A DNA stretch of 64,000 bases from Pseudomonadota bacterium. GTDB lineage: Bacteria > Pseudomonadota > Gammaproteobacteria > Xanthomonadales > Ahniellaceae. Below the pieces are notes generated by a model. The model searched no databases. It was not told where the DNA came from and saw nothing but the letters and a program-made list of their open reading frames with translations. The stretch is taken from contig JALHNO010000014.1 of the NCBI GenBank assembly GCA_022843465.1, positions 1 to 64,000 of the forward strand, given 5' to 3'. The translations under genes and the position numbers were made by a program. Below are positions 1-7,814 of this stretch, one piece after another. The first letter of the stretch is position 1; each line of letters opens with the position of its first letter.

Positions 1-194
1 GCAACACGATCGTTGGAAGCCAAAACCCCGCGCAGCGAAATCGATCATCAAGAGCGTCGCAAATGCCGTGTCATCAGTGTAAATTTGTGGGGAAACCTCA
101 GACTCTGACCCATGTTTTCACTCGGTGAATTTCGCAGACGACGATCAGAATGCAGGTCGAATGCCGCGCTGGCGGTATCCGGCGCCGCGCATTT

Positions 195-429
195 GTAGAG
201 CGGGGCAAGCCCCCCACCACGGTGCTCAGTGCCACGGTGCGCTCGAGCGCAAGGGGATATGAACGTGATCGGCCACCGAGTTGATCAGCACTGCCGGACA
301 ACAGATGTCTTTCAATACCGCGGCGAGATGCGCGTTCATCGGTTCACGTAGCTCTTCCTGCAACCAAGGCACACGGTTCTTCGTGCTGAATGCCAAATGC
401 ACTTGCGAACGCGCCAGCGATTGAGACAT
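195..429 (-). pseudogene. IS200/IS605-like TnpA remnant
   Basis: The first ~60 codons from the ATG at 427-429 read as the N-terminus of a Y1 (HUH) transposase of the IS200/IS605 or REP-associated type: the stretch STKNR is followed by a LxELREPMxAHLA-like helix and by SVADHVHI, which holds the HxH metal-binding pair. After that motif the frame is lost; the next recognisable piece (ERTVALSTVV) lies in another frame near 235-265, so there is a frameshift. The reading then runs into a GTAG palindrome at 195-213 and stops. The catalytic tyrosine region is absent, so the element is dead. It belongs with the hairpins at 441-453 and 477-495. Confidence 0.75.
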
Positions 430-440
430 CGATTTGACTC

Positions 441-495
441 GCCCTTTCAGGGCTTTTCGAGTGACGCGCGATCATACCCAGGGCGTTGCCCTGGG
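441..495. repeat. Paired hairpins at the end of the IS200-like remnant
   Basis: Two perfect hairpins lie just upstream of the transposase remnant: GCCCT-ttc-AGGGC at 441-453 and CCCAGGGC-gtt-GCCCTGGG at 477-495. IS200/IS605 elements carry subterminal hairpins recognised by their Y1 transposase, so these are probably the surviving element end. The family link is known biology; the assignment here is inference. Confidence 0.5.
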
Positions 496-507
496 CTGAA
501 TTGATGT

Positions 508-595
508 GCCCCTTCGGGGCGTAAGTCCTGGTGTGCCGCGCCAAAATTTAGGAACCAGCCATTAGGTTAACGCCTATGGGGCAAGCCCCGCTCTA
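508..595 (+). repeat. Dispersed repeat, copy 1 (ends in GTAG-type palindrome)
   Basis: This ~88-bp stretch includes a GCCCC-ttc-GGGGC type hairpin at its left and ends in GGGGCAAGCCCCGCTCTAT. The same sequence recurs in inverted orientation at 19824-19914, with only a few differences, and partly at 19971-20011. It flanks the transposase remnant, suggesting it was moved by that element family. 596-749 beyond it shows only a low-complexity ggcaac/gcggcc stretch and no gene. Confidence 0.7.
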
Positions 596-749
596 TGCAA
601 TCCCCTCGGGGACAACGGCAAAGGCAACGGCAGCGGCCGCGGCCGCGGCAGCGGGGCAGGTCTCGTTCTTGCGCCACGAGTGATCCACTTCGTAGTCGGC
701 AGCATCGGCGGAGCGGTACTCCCATGCCATGCCGCCCGGTGATCAGGCA

Positions 750-1169
750 CTACTTATGCAACACATCCCCATGCATCGGCCGGAACAGCGCCAGCAGGCG
801 ATTCTGCGCGCCGATGGATACACCGGCGCGGGTCATGCCGGTGCGGAGGTCGTCGACGAAAAAGTTGAAGTCGGTTTCGGTCAGTTGCATGCCGGAGTGG
901 GCTTCTTCCATGTCGAGGCCGGTGTAGCTGCAGCCACCGCCGCTGAGTTCGCAGATCTGTTCGAACAGGCGTTCCTTGAAGTAGGCGTCATCGGTGTCCT
1001 TGAACAGGGCATTGATGCGCGGGTCGGTGTGCAATTCATGGACGACTTCGTCGACCAGGCGGCGCACGCCGGGTTCGCCGCCGAGTGACTGGTAGAGGGA
1101 ATCGGGTGGCGTCGACGCGCAGGCGCCGAGGACGAGAGCGAGCATCGGGGCGAGCAGGCGGAGCAGCAT
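750..1169 (-). CDS. Group 1 truncated haemoglobin, lipoprotein form
   Basis: The 139-residue product starts with a lipoprotein signal ending in LGAC (Cys17 would be lipidated), followed by a single truncated-globin domain (SLYQSLGGEPGVRRLVDEVV, then the haem pocket with the probable proximal His91 in EEAHSG and a DFNFFVDDL helix). Group 1 globins bind O2/NO and often detoxify NO; membrane-anchored periplasmic versions are common in this bacterial group. The start overlaps the stop of the upstream DUF3034 gene (shared bases around 1169), so the two are probably co-transcribed and translationally coupled. Family assignment is firm; the ligand and physiological role are not visible from sequence. 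Confidence 0.85.
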   Translation of the reverse strand: MLLRLLAPMLALVLGACASTPPDSLYQSLGGEPGVRRLVDEVVHELHTDPRINALFKDTDDAYFKERLFEQICELSGGGCSYTGLDMEEAHSGMQLTETDFNFFVDDLRTGMTRAGVSIGAQNRLLALFRPMHGDVLHK

Positions 1170-2038
1170 CAGAAGTTTCCTGTCAGGGACAAATACACGC
1201 CGTTCTGGTGCGGTCGATTCGCGATGCTGCCGAGATCGGCGTAGGCCAGCACCAGGTTCATTCGTGGATTGGGGAACCAGCCGACGAAGACATCTTTCCA
1301 GTCGCTTTCCTTCACGCCGCTCAGGTTCTCCGGCTTCATGCGGTACTCGAGCCCCAGCGCCCAGTGCGGATTGAAGAACATCGCGGTCGAGAATTCGCCG
1401 AGCAGACGGTAGTCGTCATTGCGGCCGCCGCCGAATCCGAGCAATCCGGTTTCGTTGGCGCGGCTGGCGCGCAGGTTGCCATTGAACAACCAGTTGCGAT
1501 GGAACGGGCCGTTGAGCACGAGGCGGGAGACGCTGAAGTAGGCTTCGAAATCGGAATCGTCTTCGGCGCCGAGGGTATTGGCCAGGATGAAGTCGTGGTT
1601 CTTCTTCCACTGCAGGCCGGCACTCATCTGCGGCACCGAGCCGAAGATCAGATCGCCGCCGAGCTTGAACTTGGCGCCGGCGATGGTCTGGCGGATATTG
1701 CGGGGCACGCCCGGGCTCAGGTCGAAGTCGATACCGAACCGTTGCTCGGCCAGCGAGAATTCAACACGGTCATTGAACGAAGCGGCGACGCCGATGCTGC
1801 TCAGACGATAATCATCCACGCTCGTGTGCGATGCGCCGACGATCCAGTCCCAGCCAGGGTCGGTGCTCAGGCCGGCGAGCATGGCCGTCGGCACGATGCC
1901 GCCACCAGCGCTGCCTTCGGCCGTCATTACGCCACCGGTCGCCAGCAGGCGCCCCTCGTCGGCGGCCTGGACCGCAGGTGCGGCAGCAAGCGCCATAATG
2001 GCGGCTGCAGTCGCGCGGGCGAGTGGATTACGATTCAT
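1169..2038 (-). CDS. DUF3034 family secreted/outer-membrane protein
   Basis: The 289-residue protein begins with a Sec signal peptide (MNRNPLARATAAAIMALAAA, cleavage after AVQA) and ends in Phe (SLTGNF). The body has alternating hydrophobic residues and repeated YxLxxE/FxxxLxLxY strands that look like a beta-barrel. It matches the DUF3034 proteins of proteobacteria, whose function is unknown. The frame stays open upstream as far as 3067 over the cca gene, but the ATG at 2036-2038 gives the only sensible signal peptide and lies just before the divergent cca. Its TGA overlaps the globin ATG, so the pair forms an operon. Confidence 0.75.
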   Translation of the reverse strand: MNRNPLARATAAAIMALAAAPAVQAADEGRLLATGGVMTAEGSAGGGIVPTAMLAGLSTDPGWDWIVGASHTSVDDYRLSSIGVAASFNDRVEFSLAEQRFGIDFDLSPGVPRNIRQTIAGAKFKLGGDLIFGSVPQMSAGLQWKKNHDFILANTLGAEDDSDFEAYFSVSRLVLNGPFHRNWLFNGNLRASRANETGLLGFGGGRNDDYRLLGEFSTAMFFNPHWALGLEYRMKPENLSGVKESDWKDVFVGWFPNPRMNLVLAYADLGSIANRPHQNGVYLSLTGNF

Positions 2039-2128
2039 TGCACGATTCCGCCAAAGATGGCGGGCATAGTGTGCGCTGAATCGTATTGAAAACGTGAAAT
2101 TTGAGTGGTGATTGATGTGAAATTCACA

Positions 2129-3391
2129 ATGACCTCGGGTCAATGCTATCTGGTCGGTGGCGCGGTGCGTGATCGCCTGCTCGGGCGTGCGGTGCATGAC
2201 CGTGACTATGTGCTGGTCGGCGCTGATCCTGCCGAATTGCTGGCCCAGGGCTTTCGCTCGGTCGGCAAGGACTTCCCGGTGTTCCTGCATCCAAGCAGTC
2301 AGGAGGAGTACGCGCTGGCGCGGGTCGAGCGCAAGACCGCGCCGGGTTACCAGGGATTCGCGTTCATCGCGGATCGCTCCGTGACCCTGGAGCAGGATCT
2401 GGCGCGACGCGATCTGACCATCAATGCGATGGCCGAAGATGCCGAGGGTCGCCTGATCGATCCCTATGGCGGTGCTGCCGATCTTGAGGCGCGCTGGTTG
2501 CGCCATGTCTCGCCGGCATTTGCCGAGGATCCAGTGCGCGTGCTGCGCGTGGCGCGATTTGCCGCGCGCTATGCGCCGCTCGGTTTTCGTGTCGCCAACG
2601 AAACCCGCGATCTGATGCGCAGCATGGTGCGCAACGGCGAGGTGGCCCATCTGGTTGCCGAGCGGGTCTGGGCAGAAACCCGCAAGGCGCTGGCGGAACC
2701 GCGTCCCGCTGCCTTCCTGCGCACCCTGCGCGACTGCGGGGCATTGCAGGTCATCTTCCCCGAGCTCGATCGGCTCTACGGGGTGCCGCAACGCATCGAG
2801 TTTCATCCCGAATTCGATACCGGGGTGCATCAGGAGCTGGCCTTGAATGCGGCCGCCGCACTGGCGCCCGGCGATGAACTGATCGGCTGGTGTGTGCTCT
2901 GCCACGATCTCGGCAAGGGCCTGACCGAACGGTCCGCGCTGCCGCGCCACGTCGGTCATGAGGCAGCCGGTGTGCCGCTGGTGACCGCGCTGGCGCAGCG
3001 ACTGCGGGTGCCGACCGAATACGCCCAACTCGCCGAGCACGTCTGTCGCGAACACCTCAATGTGCACCGGCTGGGTGAGCTGCGTGCAGCCACGGTGCTG
3101 GCCCTGCTCGAACGCATCGATGGCTTTCGCAAGCCCGAGCGGGTGCGCGCACTGGTTCTAGCCTGCGCGGCCGACAAGCGCGGACGCGCCGCCGTGGCGA
3201 TGGACGACTATGCACCCGGCCAGCGTCTGCCCGCGTTGCACGCCGCCGCGATGACGGTTTCCGCCAAGGCTTTCGTGGCCCAGGGCCTGCAAGGCGAGTC
3301 GATCGGCGAGGCGGTCCGCGCGGCACGACGAGCGGCAATACAGGCAGCGCAGCAGACCGCGGATCAGGGCGGTTCGGGCTCAGCCTGCTGA
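2129..3391 (+). CDS. cca: Multifunctional CCA tRNA nucleotidyltransferase
   Basis: The enzyme adds or repairs the 3' CCA of tRNAs from CTP and ATP without a template. At the N-terminus are the [13 protein letters not shown] nucleotide-binding motif and the catalytic acidic pair in DRDYV, then the [13 protein letters not shown] motif of the polymerase beta superfamily. The C-terminal half has an HD phosphohydrolase domain (CHDLGKG), typical of the gammaproteobacterial bifunctional type (E. coli Cca is 412 residues; this is 420). An in-frame GTG lies at 2105, but the ATG at 2129 puts YLVGGAVRD at the usual distance from the start. The last 28 bp overlap the convergent exporter gene. Confidence 0.93.
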   Translation: MTSGQCYLVGGAVRDRLLGRAVHDRDYVLVGADPAELLAQGFRSVGKDFPVFLHPSSQEEYALARVERKTAPGYQGFAFIADRSVTLEQDLARRDLTINAMAEDAEGRLIDPYGGAADLEARWLRHVSPAFAEDPVRVLRVARFAARYAPLGFRVANETRDLMRSMVRNGEVAHLVAERVWAETRKALAEPRPAAFLRTLRDCGALQVIFPELDRLYGVPQRIEFHPEFDTGVHQELALNAAAALAPGDELIGWCVLCHDLGKGLTERSALPRHVGHEAAGVPLVTALAQRLRVPTEYAQLAEHVCREHLNVHRLGELRAATVLALLERIDGFRKPERVRALVLACAADKRGRAAVAMDDYAPGQRLPALHAAAMTVSAKAFVAQGLQGESIGEAVRAARRAAIQAAQQTADQGGSGSAC

Positions 3392-4248
3392 GTCTCGTGG
3401 CGCAGCAGGTAGATGCCGCTGGCGACGATGATGGCGGCGCCTACAAACACCCAGTAATCGGGAAAGGTCTGCCACAGCCACCAGTCGAGCGCGACACCCC
3501 AGGCCAGGGCGGTGTACTCCAGCGGCGCCACAACCGCGGCCTGAGTGCGCCGAAAGGCTTCCGTGATCGCGTACTGGCCAATCGAACCGGTAACCGCAAG
3601 GGCGAGCAGGATCTTCCAGTGTTCGGCATGCAGGGGTTGCCAGACCGGCCAGGCCAGCAGACTGGCACCCACGCTCAGCATTGCCACCATCCAGAACATC
3701 ATGCTGGCGGTGGAATCGGTACGCGCAAGGATGCGCACCGAAATTGCCGACAGCGCATAGCAGCCGGCCGCTGCCAGCACCATCAGGCCCGAGGTCGTCA
3801 GCATGCCGCTGGCGGTCGGCCGCAGGACCACCAGGACACCGGCAAACCCCACCGCAATGGCGATCCAGTGGGCGCGACTGACGCGCTCGCCGAGCAGGGG
3901 CACCGACAGCATCGTGATCATTATCGGCGCCACAAAGAACACCGCATAGGCTTCCGCCAGGGGCATGGCCTTCAGCGCATAGGCAAAGCTCGCCAGCATC
4001 AGGATCGACAGCAGGCCACGCCACAGGTGCAGTCCCCAGCGCACGCGGAACAGGGGCGCGTAGCCGCCGGAGAAGCCCACCCAGATGAAGACCAGCGGCA
4101 GTGCGGTGAGGCCACGCAAAGCCGCGACCTGCATCGGCGGATAGTGCGGCGTCAGGGACTTGAGCGCGGCATCCATCAGGGAGAAGGTGCCGACCGCGAG
4201 CAGCATGTAGGCGATGCCCTGCAGTTTGGCTTGACGCAACGTGGACAT
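3364..4248 (-). CDS. EamA/DMT superfamily transporter
   Basis: The 294-residue protein has about ten hydrophobic segments arranged as two EamA repeats (for example [16 protein letters not shown] at the start and a second copy beginning near [20 protein letters not shown]). Drug/metabolite transporters of this type export amino acids, nucleosides or other metabolites; the substrate cannot be told here. It stands alone on its strand, overlapping the 3' end of cca tail to tail. 4249-4395 downstream of the next gene holds nothing recognisable. Confidence 0.85.
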   Translation of the reverse strand: MSTLRQAKLQGIAYMLLAVGTFSLMDAALKSLTPHYPPMQVAALRGLTALPLVFIWVGFSGGYAPLFRVRWGLHLWRGLLSILMLASFAYALKAMPLAEAYAVFFVAPIMITMLSVPLLGERVSRAHWIAIAVGFAGVLVVLRPTASGMLTTSGLMVLAAAGCYALSAISVRILARTDSTASMMFWMVAMLSVGASLLAWPVWQPLHAEHWKILLALAVTGSIGQYAITEAFRRTQAAVVAPLEYTALAWGVALDWWLWQTFPDYWVFVGAAIIVASGIYLLRHETQQAEPEPP

Positions 4249-4395
4249 CGACGGAACCCAGGTGAATTCATCGGATGACGATCATGCCAGACGCGTCACT
4301 GCGGGGAAGTCGCACTACGATCAAGCGGCTGGCAGGCGCACGAGGTACCGCAGCTGCGCCAGCCGGAAGCGAGCATCCAGCGCGGCCGACTGGAT

Positions 4396-5709
4396 TCAGG
4401 ACTTCTTGCCGAACGGCCAGCCGAGCTTGCCGAGCAATCCGGATTTGCGATCTTCCTCGGCCGGCGATGGATCGTGGCGTCGCTGTCGCGGCGACCATTC
4501 GATCAGGCCGATCGCGTCGTAGGCGTTCACCAGATTGAACACGGCATCCATGCTGGTGCCGGCGTCGGCGGCTATTTCATTGAGCCGGGCCGGCTTCTGC
4601 ATGAACGGCACGATGGCACCGTGATCGCGGAATTCGGCCTCGGCCGAGACCGTCCCCTTGAGCCGGTAGGTGCCGCCGGGGTCCAGATGTCCGGCCAGTC
4701 GACCGGTACCCTTGAGCATGCTCTGCAACCAGATCAGTTCGGCATAGGGGCGTGCCGGCTCGCTCGTGCGCAGTTGCGTCAGTTCGCGGGTCGTCACCAT
4801 CTTCCAGTCCTTCGCTGGCAGCACCCGGCTGCAATACGGAATCAGCCGCGAGAGTCCACCCGCAGCATGGAAGACCTGGTTCTTGGGGTCCAGCGTCAGT
4901 GCGGGCGCCTCGCTGGCGAGAATCTGCGAGGGCGTGACGATGGCGCGCTCGCCGTCGAGATAATCGCGAATCGAGTGCTCGCTGTTGTCGGCGTCCAGGA
5001 TCCGGCGGATATTCGGGTTCTCGGCGGTCAGATCACCCTTGCGGGCGAGGGCGCCTACGCTGTCATTGATCCGGCTCTGTGCGCGTGCGCTCGGCGCCGA
5101 GGTGGCGGCGATGCTGGTATCGGCCGAAATCTGCAGACGCTTGATCGGAGGCGACTCGGCCTTCTGCTGTTCGGCCTTGATCAGGGCTTCCAGCCCTTCG
5201 GCGACCGGATTGCCGGCGGGTTTGGCCGCCTTGGCCTTGAGCATCTCGTCCAGACCCATGGCGACCGGGCCCGAGCCGGTGGGCTTGCCCCAGACGTCCG
5301 CGGCAGCGGGTTTGCTGTCGCTCTTGAAATCGGCGAGATCGCGAAAATAGAAGTCCTCGCTGGCGGCATTGACCTCGGCGGCCTTGAAGGTCGGCGCGCT
5401 GGCCTGCTTGAGCACGTCGATGACATTCTCGGCACGCAGCGGCTCACGCAGGATCAGGCCATCCTGTTCCGGATATTCGTTGTCGCAGAGGATCGCGCAG
5501 CGAACACCGCTCGACTGGGCGCGGGTGCGCGCCATGTGTCCGGCGAAATTGTTCGGGTCGACCACCACCAGATCGGCCTTGAGCTCATTGCCCCAGCGCC
5601 AGGTCTCGGGCACGTCCTTGGCGACCTTGCGCATCAGAAGGCGCAGATGCGCCACCTGTTCGTCCGACACGCCCACCGCTGCAACAATCAAGTCCTTGGC
5701 CATGTGCAT
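4396..5709 (-). CDS. Unknown protein with receiver-like N-terminus and winged-helix-like C-terminus
   Basis: I do not recognise the 437-residue product. The first ~110 residues (MAKDLIVAAVGVSDEQVAHL, then a DLVVVDP strand and a CAILCDNEYPEQDGLILREPL strand-turn) alternate like a Rossmann or response-regulator receiver fold, but the usual phosphoacceptor pocket is not obvious. The middle (about 110-250) is Ala/Lys/Glu rich and probably a flexible linker. The C-terminal part contains a compact helical region (LNEIAADAGTSMDAVFNLVN) like a helix-turn-helix. The end is very basic (FGKKS). ATGs occur at 5707-5709 and 5701-5703; either could be the start. A role in signalling or surface motility is conceivable but unsupported. 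Confidence 0.6.
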   Translation of the reverse strand: MHMAKDLIVAAVGVSDEQVAHLRLLMRKVAKDVPETWRWGNELKADLVVVDPNNFAGHMARTRAQSSGVRCAILCDNEYPEQDGLILREPLRAENVIDVLKQASAPTFKAAEVNAASEDFYFRDLADFKSDSKPAAADVWGKPTGSGPVAMGLDEMLKAKAAKPAGNPVAEGLEALIKAEQQKAESPPIKRLQISADTSIAATSAPSARAQSRINDSVGALARKGDLTAENPNIRRILDADNSEHSIRDYLDGERAIVTPSQILASEAPALTLDPKNQVFHAAGGLSRLIPYCSRVLPAKDWKMVTTRELTQLRTSEPARPYAELIWLQSMLKGTGRLAGHLDPGGTYRLKGTVSAEAEFRDHGAIVPFMQKPARLNEIAADAGTSMDAVFNLVNAYDAIGLIEWSPRQRRHDPSPAEEDRKSGLLGKLGWPFGKKS

Positions 5710-5786
5710 AGTGTGGGATCAGTGGTGCAGACAGTGCAACCTTGATATGCGGGGTGTCGTCAGCTGGCCCGATCAACTGCCGCGGA

Positions 5787-6092
5787 TCAGTCGGTGACGA
5801 CCTCGCGCCGCTTGGCAGTGTGCAACATCCAGAGGTTTCTGCTGTACACGAACAGGCCGGAAAACTGGCCGAGGGTAAATACCAGATCGCGCTTGTGGAT
5901 TGCATAGGCGGTCAGGATCAGGCCACCGAACAGGCTGATCCACCAGAAGATCGTCGGCACCACCACGCGTTTGGCGCGTTCGCTGTAGAGCCACTGGACG
6001 ATGAAGCGCGAGGCAAATACCGCCTGGCCGAGAAAGCCGATCGCCAGCCAGAAGTTGAAATTGTGCGCCCATGAATCGAAGAACTCAGTCAC
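5787..6092 (-). CDS. Lipid A biosynthesis N-terminal domain (Lab_N) membrane protein
   Basis: This 101-residue protein has three hydrophobic segments and the Lab_N signature FWLAIGFLGQAVFASRFIVQ, PTIFWWISLFGGL and SGLFVYSRNL. The Lab_N domain is found fused to LpxB in some bacteria and alone beside polyprenyl-phosphate sugar transferases. It is structurally grouped with PQ-loop/SWEET-like proteins, so a part in lipid-linked sugar flipping is possible (inference). The gene overlaps the end of the upstream GT2 gene by 8 bp and is the last of a four-gene operon. Confidence 0.85.
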   Translation of the reverse strand: MTEFFDSWAHNFNFWLAIGFLGQAVFASRFIVQWLYSERAKRVVVPTIFWWISLFGGLILTAYAIHKRDLVFTLGQFSGLFVYSRNLWMLHTAKRREVVTD

Positions 6093-6831
6093 CGGTAATT
6101 TCCTCAGTCAGGGTTCGGCGTGAACGACGGATCAGCCAGGCAACGCCGCGCAGATCGCTGATGCCCACCCACAGCCGGTTCCACATGCCGTACTTCGACA
6201 CGCCCGCCGAGCGCGCGCGATGGCGCACCGGTACGCTGAGCGTGCGGTAGCCGGCGCGCTGCATCAGGGCCGGCAGATAGCGGTGCATATGGTCGAAGTA
6301 GGGCAGTTCAAGAAACGCCGTACGCTCGAACAGTTTGATGCCACAACCGGTATCGGGTGTGGCGTCGCGCAGCAGGCGCGAGCGCACGCCATTGGCGATC
6401 CGCGAAGACAGCCGCTTGAGGGCATCGTCCCTGCGGGTCACGCGCCAGCCGGCAAACAGCTTGACGTCGGCGGCGGCACGCGCACGTTCATCGAGCAGGC
6501 CGGGAATATCGGCCGGGTCGTTCTGGCCATCGCCATCGAGGGTGGCGATCCAGCTGCCGCGTGCCGCCTTCACGCCATTGCGGACGGCTGTGCTCTGCCC
6601 GCTCTGGCTGAGATGACGGATCACCCGCAACTGCGGTGTGCGGCTTTGCGCGGCGCGCAGTTGTGCCAGCGTATCGTCCTGGCTGCAATCGTCGACATAG
6701 ACGATCTCGTAGACAATCCGCTGGTCCAGCGCCGCGACGATTTCGGCAATCAGGGGCGCAACATTGTCACGTTCGTTGTGCACCGGTACCACGACCGACA
6801 GCGCAATGGCGGACTGTGTACTGGCGTCCAT
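6085..6831 (-). CDS. GT2 glycosyltransferase, polyprenyl-phosphate sugar synthase type
   Basis: The 248-residue protein has the N-terminal GT-A fold of DPM1/ArnC-like enzymes: LSVVVPVHNERDN, the acidic YVDDCSQDD motif and TLDGDGQNDP, the metal- and donor-binding site. It lacks the long C-terminal membrane hairpin of ArnC, so it resembles the soluble DPM1 form. Such enzymes transfer a sugar from a nucleotide donor to undecaprenyl or dolichyl phosphate at the cytoplasmic face. The start shares one base with the epimerase stop and the end overlaps the Lab_N gene by 8 bp, which argues for coupled expression. Confidence 0.85.
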   Translation of the reverse strand: MDASTQSAIALSVVVPVHNERDNVAPLIAEIVAALDQRIVYEIVYVDDCSQDDTLAQLRAAQSRTPQLRVIRHLSQSGQSTAVRNGVKAARGSWIATLDGDGQNDPADIPGLLDERARAAADVKLFAGWRVTRRDDALKRLSSRIANGVRSRLLRDATPDTGCGIKLFERTAFLELPYFDHMHRYLPALMQRAGYRTLSVPVRHRARSAGVSKYGMWNRLWVGISDLRGVAWLIRRSRRTLTEEITGD

Positions 6832-7814
6832 CAGGCAGCGTCTCCATAGTAGTCACGGCACCAGCGCACCAGGGCCTCCAGGCCTTGCTCGATGCGGGTA
6901 TCCGGGTTGAATCCGAGATCGCGTTCGGCCATTGCGGTATCCGCCATGGTGGCGACCATGTCACCGGCCTGCATCGGCTGCAGGCGACGCTCGATCGGCC
7001 GACCGGCTGCCTGCTCGATCACGTCGATGAAGTGCATCAGCGACTCGGGTCGGTGATTGCCGAGGTTGTACACGCGATGCGCGGGCGTGCCGTCAACCGC
7101 TTGCGCGGGCCGATCATGGGCGGCGACAACGCCGGCCACGATATCGCCGATCCAGGTGAAATCGCGCTGCATCTGGCCATGGTTGAACACATCGATCGGA
7201 CGTCCCGCGAGCGCAGCGCGACTGAACAGGATCGGTGCCATGTCGGGCCGGCCCCAGGGACCGTAGACGGTAAAGAAGCGCAGACCGGTCAATGCGAGTC
7301 CGAACAGATGCGCATAGGCATGCGCCATCAACTCATTGGATGCCTTGGTGGCGGCGTACAGCGACAGCGGTTGATCGACACGCTGCTGCTCGTCGAACGG
7401 CGGCGTGGCGGAGCCACCGTATACCGAACTCGATGAGGCGTAGACCATCGCGCCGATCTGATGCTGGCGACAGGCTTCGAGCATGTTGCCGAAGCCGACC
7501 AGGTTGCTCTGGATATAGGTCGATGGCGATTCCAGCGAATAGCGCACACCGGCCTGTGCCGCGAGATGGATCACCGACTGCGGGCGCGCGCGCACGAACA
7601 GTGCATCCAGTGCGGCGGCGTCGGCAATATCCAGCGTCTCGATCGGCACGCCCGGACACAGCGCCTGCACCCGGTCGTGCTTGAGTTGCGGATCGTAGTA
7701 GGCATTGAAGTTGTCGAGTCCGATGACGGCCGTGCCGCGCGCCTGCAGGGCCTGACAGACATAGGCGCCAATGAAACCGGCGGCGCCAGTGACCAGTACG
7801 GGGCGGGAACTCAT
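6831..7814 (-). CDS. NAD-dependent epimerase, UDP-glucuronate 4-epimerase-like
   Basis: The 327-residue short-chain dehydrogenase-type epimerase starts at the ATG 7812-7814, directly giving VLVTGAAGFIGAYV (NAD-binding GxxGxxG). The catalytic YxxxK is in SLYAATKASNE. The string FFTVYGPWGRPDMA and VFNHGQMQRDFTWIGDIV are the hallmarks of UDP-glucuronate 4-epimerases, which make UDP-galacturonic acid for surface polysaccharide. The 5' end overlaps the GT39 stop by 4 bp and its stop shares a base with the GT2 start. Substrate assignment is from motif similarity, not biochemical proof. Confidence 0.88.
   Translation of the reverse strand: MSSRPVLVTGAAGFIGAYVCQALQARGTAVIGLDNFNAYYDPQLKHDRVQALCPGVPIETLDIADAAALDALFVRARPQSVIHLAAQAGVRYSLESPSTYIQSNLVGFGNMLEACRQHQIGAMVYASSSSVYGGSATPPFDEQQRVDQPLSLYAATKASNELMAHAYAHLFGLALTGLRFFTVYGPWGRPDMAPILFSRAALAGRPIDVFNHGQMQRDFTWIGDIVAGVVAAHDRPAQAVDGTPAHRVYNLGNHRPESLMHFIDVIEQAAGRPIERRLQPMQAGDMVATMADTAMAERDLGFNPDTRIEQGLEALVRWCRDYYGDAA

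Noticed and set aside
1169-3067. A 632-residue version of the DUF3034 protein
   Set aside because: The extension is antisense to cca; the true start with signal peptide is at 2036-2038.
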